6,552 nucleotides of DNA, from NCBI GenBank assembly GCA_021781255.1, contig JAJXXG010001051.1, positions 1-6,552 of the forward strand, written 5' to 3'. This document shows, one piece after another, positions 4,605 through 6,552 of the stretch. The position numbers and the translations under genes were made by a program. Under the pieces are notes generated by a model. That model saw only the letters and a list, made by a program, of their open reading frames with translations, did not search any database and was not told where the DNA came from. Within the stretch, counting starts at the first letter, position 1. Each line of letters begins with the position of its first letter. The stretch is from Acidobacteriota bacterium (GTDB lineage: Bacteria; Acidobacteriota; Terriglobia; Terriglobales; Acidobacteriaceae).

Positions 4605-5257
4605 AGCGCGTGCGAGTGAATCTCGCTCGGATGTCCCTCTCCGCTCCACAAAAGGTAGTTATAAGGGGGGAGGGAACGGAGCTTTGAGGCATTTTCGGCT
4701 CCGATGTACTCCTCGAAATAACGAAGGTGCTTCGGCTCGGTAGTTCGGAAGAGGCGCATAGATGTGCACTGCGATGTGTAGCCGCGCGGAACTGCGTTGG
4801 GATAGCGGGCGGTGGCCAGGAGAGAGACCCTGCAATGTCTACCGAAATTGACCAGATGATATAGCTCGGCACACATCCAAGACGGCCCCCAATGAGCGCC
4901 GCTCACGATGTCTATTTCATCAATCGCCAGAACCATCCATCCGAACGCGCGAACCGTACGGCACACGGCGCGAAAATGCTCATCCACATCCCCGGATCGA
5001 GGCTGATAAACGACGCGGAAGCGGCGGGCGCGGTTTACGCGAAGGTACCTCTCCAGATCGCCGGGCTGATGAATAAGCACCCCGCCCGGCATGAGATTCC
5101 CATGCCGGGCCACCGGGTCCCAGAAGATCGCACCGCCCGCGCAAAGAGAGATGAGCCTCGCCATCTCGGTAGATTTGCCCATTCCACGCACACCGGCGAT
5201 GAAGGTGCAACCGCGAACTTCACCGTCCTGGTACTCACCGTCGATGAAGCCGCGCAT
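4595..5257 (-). CDS. Genome-packaging ATPase of the PRD1 P9/A32-like type, 220 aa
   Basis: Walker A is clear: AGVRGMGKST, with G22, G25, G27, K28, S29. Walker B is WMVLAIDEID at 107-116, hydrophobic residues then D113 E114. A third segment, SLLATARYPNAVPRGYTSQC (145-164), resembles the post-Walker-B sensor region of FtsK/HerA-type packaging ATPases, followed by MRLFRTTEP and a short C-terminal helix. PRD1 P9 is 227 aa, so the length fits. The start is the ATG at 5255-5257, overlapping the previous stop as TAATG and preceded by GGGAG; extending to a TTG at 5305 would overlap the 52-aa gene. Inferred role: powering DNA translocation into preformed membrane-containing capsids. A Zot-type assembly ATPase of filamentous phages is the main alternative, but the lack of a C-terminal TM segment and the capsid/lysin context argue against it. 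Confidence 0.8.
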   Translation of the reverse strand: MRGFIDGEYQDGEVRGCTFIAGVRGMGKSTEMARLISLCAGGAIFWDPVARHGNLMPGGVLIHQPGDLERYLRVNRARRFRVVYQPRSGDVDEHFRAVCRTVRAFGWMVLAIDEIDIVSGAHWGPSWMCAELYHLVNFGRHCRVSLLATARYPNAVPRGYTSQCTSMRLFRTTEPKHLRYFEEYIGAENASKLRSLPPYNYLLWSGEGHPSEIHSHALKL

Positions 5258-5415
5258 TAATCGCTCCCTACGGCGTACCGTTTCGCTATCTGAATCCCAA
5301 TCCAAGGCAGCCAGAGACGGAAGGGAAGCACCCTGACAAATGGCTCATGCGTGAGCACCAGCCGGTCAGACGGCGAGAGCCGGCGCATGAACCAGACAAT
5401 GATTCTGTCCTTCAT
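5257..5415 (-). CDS. 52-aa orphan protein coupled between lysin and ATPase
   Basis: This frame starts at the ATG overlapping the lysin stop (ATGA, 5412-5415) and stops at a TAA that shares its last base with the ATPase ATG (TAATG). It therefore fills the whole gap exactly, which is the strongest evidence that it is real. The protein starts MKDRIIVWFMRRLSPSDR, is basic, and has a hydrophobic, Trp/Pro-rich second half (FRLWLPWIGIQIA at about 32-44) that could associate with membrane but is interrupted by Arg. No motif is recognised. Context offers two guesses: an accessory to packaging or assembly, or a small lysis partner for the adjacent lysin, which has no signal peptide. Neither is supported by sequence similarity that I can see. 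Confidence 0.65.
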   Translation of the reverse strand: MKDRIIVWFMRRLSPSDRLVLTHEPFVRVLPFRLWLPWIGIQIAKRYAVGSD

Positions 5416-5810
5416 CCGATATTCTCAGCGGTGAGAGTGGAAAGAGGTGAGAGCCCGGTCCACTTGCACACCGCCGCGATGTACTCGTCGGTGTCGTTTT
5501 CGGTGGCGGGCGCGTACTTCGAAATGGCCGATGCGAGAGTCATGCCCAGGTAGTGCTCAGTCAGCAATGTGCGCAGAGCATCCCATCCGTCAACGGGCTG
5601 CTTGAAGACGGCGTACCGGGACGGACTGGTTTCCCCGAAGTGAGATGAATGGGCATCCTTGGACGCCGGATCGGCTGCACCCGGCACCGCGCCATGGGCA
5701 TTCGCCCACTGTCCGGCGCAGATATCGCCCGGGTTATTGTGCCGGGTGGGAATGTTTTCGGGATCTGCTCCATATCCCTCCATCTTGGCGATTGCTTCGA
5801 TGAGCTTCAT
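5412..5810 (-). CDS. Soluble phage muralytic enzyme (lysin), 132 aa
   Basis: The protein opens directly with the catalytic-domain motif AIAKMEGYG (candidate catalytic Glu11), followed by RHNNPGDI at 23-30, a variable His/Ser-rich insert, VFKQPVDGWDALRTLL (68-83), KYAPATENDTDEYIAAV (98-114) and a final WTGLSP segment. This motif order (Glu near the start, NNPGD/NNPGN, then KYAP..EN..YI) is familiar from small phage lytic proteins with a lysozyme-like fold. There is no signal peptide or membrane anchor, so it needs a holin or other export route, and none is certain here. It is the soluble counterpart of the anchored lytic protein beside the capsid gene. The start is ATG overlapping the upstream stop (ATGA) with GAGGG upstream; the stop overlaps the 52-aa gene. 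Endolysin at exit is the likeliest role; a structural hydrolase is the alternative. Confidence 0.8.
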   Translation of the reverse strand: MKLIEAIAKMEGYGADPENIPTRHNNPGDICAGQWANAHGAVPGAADPASKDAHSSHFGETSPSRYAVFKQPVDGWDALRTLLTEHYLGMTLASAISKYAPATENDTDEYIAAVCKWTGLSPLSTLTAENIG

Positions 5811-6552
5811 TCTGCTTTACCCTCCGTGTAGAGCATGCCGCCGCGACGCGGAGCGGCGGGCTGGACCGGCACCGGTCCGTGCGATGTGCCGGGCTGGAGC
5901 ATCGTTTTCGCGCCAGCTTTCCGCTCGCGTGACAGCTTGACTTGAACGGTAACTTTGGGAACGACTACGATCCCGACCGCCAGCAGAAATGCGGACGCCC
6001 CGGGAGTGGACTCGCACCAGCGACCGAGAATATCCGGCATGATTGCCATGAGCTTCGCCCACAGGGCATTCGCCATCATTGCCGAAGGCTTGGCGAGCAA
6101 ATTCGCTTGGCGATCAGTGAGCATCCAATGATCGGAATCGAAACGATCCGAGAGCCGATCAAAGAACTCGCACAGGTAGTCTTTGACTTCCTGTTCCTCG
6201 AAGGCTACTTGAGCCATGAGCGCGGCCATCGGGTCATCGATGTGCTGCACATCGGCGCTGCTTGCGCCGGGCTCTACCTGCTCATCAACTGCCTCGCCTA
6301 TGAACTGAGGCACACCGCGCAGAAGTTCCTCCGCCTCAGGGGATAGCCGGTGAGGCTCATTGCTATAGCTTGCGGTCGAGGAAAGCGTTGATTCGGTCGA
6401 AGAAGCCGCCGGATCGATCACGGACGGAGGTGCCTCGTCTACTGTCCGCACTCCCTGCACGGGGAGGGGTCGAGGAAGCGGCTGGCTCACGGCCTGCGCC
6501 TTTGGTTCGCGTGCCTTTACGGCCGGTTTCTTCTTTGCTGGGGCCTTCTTCG
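5807..6552 (-). CDS. Lys/Ala/Pro-rich, probably membrane-spanning protein, N-terminus beyond window
   Basis: The frame stays open to the right edge, giving 247 visible residues; the GTG at 6488-6490 is most likely an internal valine. Residues 1-20 are Lys/Ala/Pro-rich (KKAPAKKKPAVKAREPKAQA), like histone H1-type tails. Next comes a disordered Pro/Ser/Thr/Glu-rich region to about 95, a helical, acidic-aromatic section (about 105-180, including EVKDYLCEFFDRLSDRF and LTDRQANLLAKPSAMM), a hydrophobic segment at about 186-200 (AFLLAVGIVVVP) and a basic tail. The basic head suggests DNA or RNA binding and the hydrophobic segment suggests membrane contact, so a DNA-to-membrane adaptor in the virion is conceivable, but I do not recognise the family. 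The stop overlaps the lysin start as ATGA. One GCTATAGCTTG repeat lies within the gene. Confidence 0.68.
   Translation of the reverse strand, partial: KKAPAKKKPAVKAREPKAQAVSQPLPRPLPVQGVRTVDEAPPSVIDPAASSTESTLSSTASYSNEPHRLSPEAEELLRGVPQFIGEAVDEQVEPGASSADVQHIDDPMAALMAQVAFEEQEVKDYLCEFFDRLSDRFDSDHWMLTDRQANLLAKPSAMMANALWAKLMAIMPDILGRWCESTPGASAFLLAVGIVVVPKVTVQVKLSRERKAGAKTMLQPGTSHGPVPVQPAAPRRGGMLYTEGKAE
6362..6372. repeat. Third exact copy of GCTATAGCTTG, inside a coding region
   Basis: Identical over 11 bp, and in the same orientation, to the pair in the capsid leader (4563-4573 and 4594-4604). It falls in the Ser/Tyr-rich linker of the Lys/Ala-rich protein gene, where amino-acid constraint is probably weak, so its conservation as DNA would be meaningful if confirmed elsewhere in the genome. 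Confidence 0.55.

Noticed and set aside
4443..4649. Longer 100-codon form of the 31-aa membrane protein
   Set aside because: The extension crosses the stem-loop and the ATPase 3' end, has no supporting start, and the ATG at 4442 has an excellent ribosome-binding site before a clean TM peptide.
4595..5257. Zot-type ATPase, implying a filamentous (inovirus-like) phage
   Set aside because: There is no C-terminal TM segment or periplasmic domain, and the neighbours are a large beta-rich capsid candidate and two muralytic enzymes rather than a small major coat protein and adsorption protein. Not fully excluded without a profile search.
4892..5260. Plus-strand open frame of 122 codons opposite the ATPase
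   Set aside because: It is the complement of conserved Walker A and Walker B coding sequence and shows no domain features of its own.
5258..5305. N-terminal extension of the ATPase from a TTG codon
   Set aside because: No ribosome-binding site precedes the TTG and the extension would overlap the 52-aa gene. The ATG at 5257 has GGGAG upstream and a TAATG junction.
5942..6346. Plus-strand open frame of 134 codons near the right end
   Set aside because: It is antisense to the Lys/Ala-rich protein gene, which joins the lysin by ATGA; the plus frame has no ribosome-binding site and no recognisable domain.
1..6552. CRISPR array, tRNA, rRNA or insertion sequence
   Set aside because: No regularly spaced repeats, no cloverleaf-like sequence, no conserved rRNA segments and no transposase or terminal inverted repeats were seen. 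The palindromic repeats are too few and irregularly spaced for CRISPR.

Overview
This window reads as part of the genome of a small, tailless, probably membrane-containing bacterial virus (or a provirus of one) of the double jelly-roll (DJR) lineage, the PRD1/PM2/FLiP type. The case rests on four co-located things: a 342-aa beta-rich protein of the right size and texture for a DJR major capsid protein; a 220-aa P-loop ATPase of the size and motif order of PRD1 P9/A32-like genome-packaging ATPases; two small muralytic proteins, one membrane-anchored and one soluble; and a series of short proteins each with a single transmembrane (TM) segment, as expected for proteins embedded in an internal virion membrane. 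No tail, portal, large terminase, replication gene, tRNA, rRNA or CRISPR array is visible. The DNA looks GC-rich, and a lipoprotein with a clear lipobox suggests a Gram-negative host. No host genus can be named from the sequence.

Layout, following transcription on the minus strand from the right edge to the left. (1) 6552-4595: a very compact block. A Lys/Ala-rich protein whose N-terminus lies outside the window is followed by a soluble lysin (ATGA overlap), a 52-aa orphan (ATGA overlap) and the packaging ATPase (TAATG overlap). (2) 4594-4443: a 152-nt noncoding leader with a duplicated palindrome, an AT-rich stretch and an 8-bp stem-loop. (3) 4442-2173: the capsid block, with a 31-aa TM protein, the major capsid protein (GTG start), a membrane-anchored lytic protein, a Ser/Gly-linker plus beta-domain protein (penton or decoration candidate) and a 48-aa highly basic protein. 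(4) 1623-2176, plus strand: two overlapping genes, an outer-membrane-type lipoprotein and a Pro-rich TM protein. They point the other way and share a CTAG stop with the basic gene. (5) 1593-1: a run of TM proteins (114, 79, 218, 73 and at least 33 aa), several with Gly/Pro/Ser-rich tails.

Inferred division of labour: the capsid protein and beta-domain protein build the shell; the short TM proteins sit in the internal membrane or a DNA-delivery device; the anchored muralytic protein opens peptidoglycan at entry; the ATPase packages DNA; the soluble lysin, and possibly the plus-strand pair in a spanin-like role, act at exit. All family assignments come from motifs and architecture read by eye; no database search was possible. 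Several small genes, notably the 52-aa orphan and the 33-aa partial gene, were found only by reading overlap junctions and frames.
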